Below are positions 63,026 through 64,000 of a DNA stretch of 64,000 bases, one piece after another. Within the stretch, counting starts at the first letter, position 1. Every line of letters starts with the position of its first letter. The notes under the pieces were generated by a model that saw only the letters and a list, made by a program, of their open reading frames with translations, searched no databases and had not been told where the DNA came from. The DNA comes from an uncultured Saprospiraceae bacterium. Lineage in GTDB: Bacteria > Bacteroidota > Bacteroidia > Chitinophagales > Saprospiraceae. The translations under genes and the position numbers were made by a program. The DNA is taken from assembly GCA_938015435.1 (NCBI GenBank), contig CALLPN010000016.1, forward strand, positions 186,001-250,000, in the 5' to 3' direction.

Positions 63026-64000
63026 CTATGAACTACAACTCAACATCGAACATCCTACTTTATGCCTAGCCCATTCTGGTCTTTTAGCAAACCATTGTTG
63101 GTGTTCCGATTGATCCGCGTATGGATTTTTTAGCAATACGTATAATTCATCAATTAGAGAATAGTCTCTCTCATTAGCTTTATCTATAGCTAATTGTGCC
63201 ATATAGTTACGTAATACATACTTTGGATTTACTGCGTTCATTTTGGATTTCCTATCCGCTGATACCACATCTTTTTCGCTTAGTCTATCAAAATATTTTT
63301 TTATCCACGTTAGCCAAGAGTGTTTCACTTCACCTACTATTTCGGTTGTCGTATAGAATGCATCGTTTACGAACTCTAAAGCTTCCGCTTCATTCATCTT
63401 AGCTGGATCGACATCTGATAGTAATCTAAAAAAGATGGTCATATCAGTCTCCGTCAACTGGAGTACTTGTTCTAATTCTTGAATGAGTTTCATATCTGAT
63501 TCACCTTGGGTAACTATTCCCAATTTTTGTCCCATCATACCGAAATATCGCTTTGGATAGTTTTGCTGGTAAGTTTTCAACACCCCTTCTAAAGCCGGTA
63601 CATCTTCTACCAATCCATACATTGCATTAGCTAATTGCATGAGATTCCAAAGTGCCATGTTGGGTTGATTACCATATCGATATCTCTTACCTTGAGCATC
63701 TGTAGTATTAGGTGTCCATCCTGGATCATAGCCCTCCAGCCAGCCATATGGACCATAGTCAATCGTGAGACCTAAGATTGACATATTATCAGTATTCATC
63801 ACACCATGAACGAAGCCTACTCGTTGCCAGTGAATCACCATATCCAAAGTCTTATCCACTACTTCTTGAAAAAATTGTAAATAATCTTCTTTGCCTCTAT
63901 TGACGATCTGGGGATGAAAATGTTTGATCGTATAATCAACTAATGTCTTGAGCGTCGCTTTATCTTCTCTCGCCATAAAGATCTGATAACTACCAAATCT
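63026..64000 (-). CDS. selO: SelO-family pseudokinase protein adenylyltransferase, C-terminal part (cut by window end)
   Basis: The frame is open to the window edge, where it reads RFGSYQIFMAREDKATL, matching the SelO family; the N-terminal part lies beyond the window. Diagnostic stretches are RVGFVHGVMNTDNMSILGLTIDYGPYGWLEGYDPGW and YRYGNQPNMALWNLMQLA (only parts quoted: GVMNTDNMSILGLTIDYGP). SelO (YdiU) is a pseudokinase that AMPylates proteins during oxidative stress. The C-terminus ends CSMLSCSS, where the conserved Cys takes the place of selenocysteine in eukaryotic forms. An earlier start at 63976 would be internal. Confidence 0.93.
   Translation of the reverse strand, partial: RFGSYQIFMAREDKATLKTLVDYTIKHFHPQIVNRGKEDYLQFFQEVVDKTLDMVIHWQRVGFVHGVMNTDNMSILGLTIDYGPYGWLEGYDPGWTPNTTDAQGKRYRYGNQPNMALWNLMQLANAMYGLVEDVPALEGVLKTYQQNYPKRYFGMMGQKLGIVTQGESDMKLIQELEQVLQLTETDMTIFFRLLSDVDPAKMNEAEALEFVNDAFYTTTEIVGEVKHSWLTWIKKYFDRLSEKDVVSADRKSKMNAVNPKYVLRNYMAQLAIDKANERDYSLIDELYVLLKNPYADQSEHQQWFAKRPEWARHKVGCSMLSCSS

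Overview
The window looks like a chromosomal segment of a low-GC member of the Bacteroidota, most likely a Saprospiria-type marine or freshwater bacterium. Four things support this. Several clade-typical families are present (DUF4292, DUF4835, DUF5606, a DUF6168-like protein, the Bacteroidota form of RpoZ, a bactofilin next to AtpZ). Many genes have the Bacteroidota -7 promoter element TAnnTTTG, twice with a TTG 18-19 nt upstream. Shine-Dalgarno sequences are weak or absent. An iodotyrosine-deiodinase-like flavoprotein is present, a family I recall being studied in Haliscomenobacter. The exact genus is not resolvable from the sequence. No phage, insertion sequence, CRISPR array or defence island was seen; the content is mostly housekeeping with a few accessory loci.

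Layout. 1-2.7 kb: 3' part of a FAD monooxygenase, a DEAD-box helicase and a secreted lysine-rich protein. 3-7.5 kb: a four-gene plus-strand sugar-acid operon (NRAMP-like transporter, type I phosphomannose-isomerase-like enzyme, fructuronate/mannonate SDR, mannonate dehydratase UxuA). 7.7-13 kb: M29 aminopeptidase, small secreted proteins, LEA14-like lipoprotein, GHMP kinase and a WG-repeat protein. 13-16.6 kb: minus-strand operon lspA-paaZ-enoyl-CoA hydratase. 16.8-24.3 kb: DinB-like protein, the envelope operon TPR-DUF4292-EnvC-like-HflX, then pyruvate kinase. 24.7-27.5 kb: acpP and priA. 27.6-29.6 kb: an FHA-DUF805 membrane protein and bactofilin-AtpZ-DUF6168, the usual leader of an F-ATPase operon but with no F-ATPase genes following. 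29.6-33.7 kb: minus-strand bamD-rpoZ-coaBC-DUF4835-purN. 34.4-37.3 kb: ECF sigma factor, membrane partner, a 59-residue membrane protein and the two subunits of 3-oxoacid CoA-transferase. 37.6-41.2 kb: dnaE. 42-43.1 kb: repeat-rich spacer and tRNA-Leu(GAG). 43.3-48.7 kb: MlaF/MlaE-like transporter, an SDR, the deiodinase-like flavoprotein, an M43-like protease and fabG. 48.9-54.5 kb: large acyl-CoA dehydrogenase/oxidase, cytoplasmic M23 protein, alpha/beta hydrolase and asnS. 54.7-64 kb: S41 protease, propeller lipoprotein, DUF5606, lipoproteins, mscL, a saccharopine/alanine-dehydrogenase-like enzyme and the C-terminal part of SelO.

How the genes work together. The clearest metabolic unit is the 3-7.5 kb operon. 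UxuB-type SDR plus UxuA convert fructuronate to mannonate to 2-keto-3-deoxygluconate. The two upstream genes would supply uptake and the aldose-to-ketose isomerisation if the NRAMP-like protein carries a sugar acid and the PMI-like protein replaces uronate isomerase; that assignment is inference and is the best candidate here for something undescribed. Other units are acyl-CoA metabolism (acyl-CoA oxidase-like enzyme, FabG, ACP, enoyl-CoA hydratase, PaaZ, 3-oxoacid CoA-transferase) and envelope biogenesis (BamD, LspA, EnvC-like, DUF4292, Mla-like transporter). Three non-coding regions hold hairpin-rich repeats that no gene explains.
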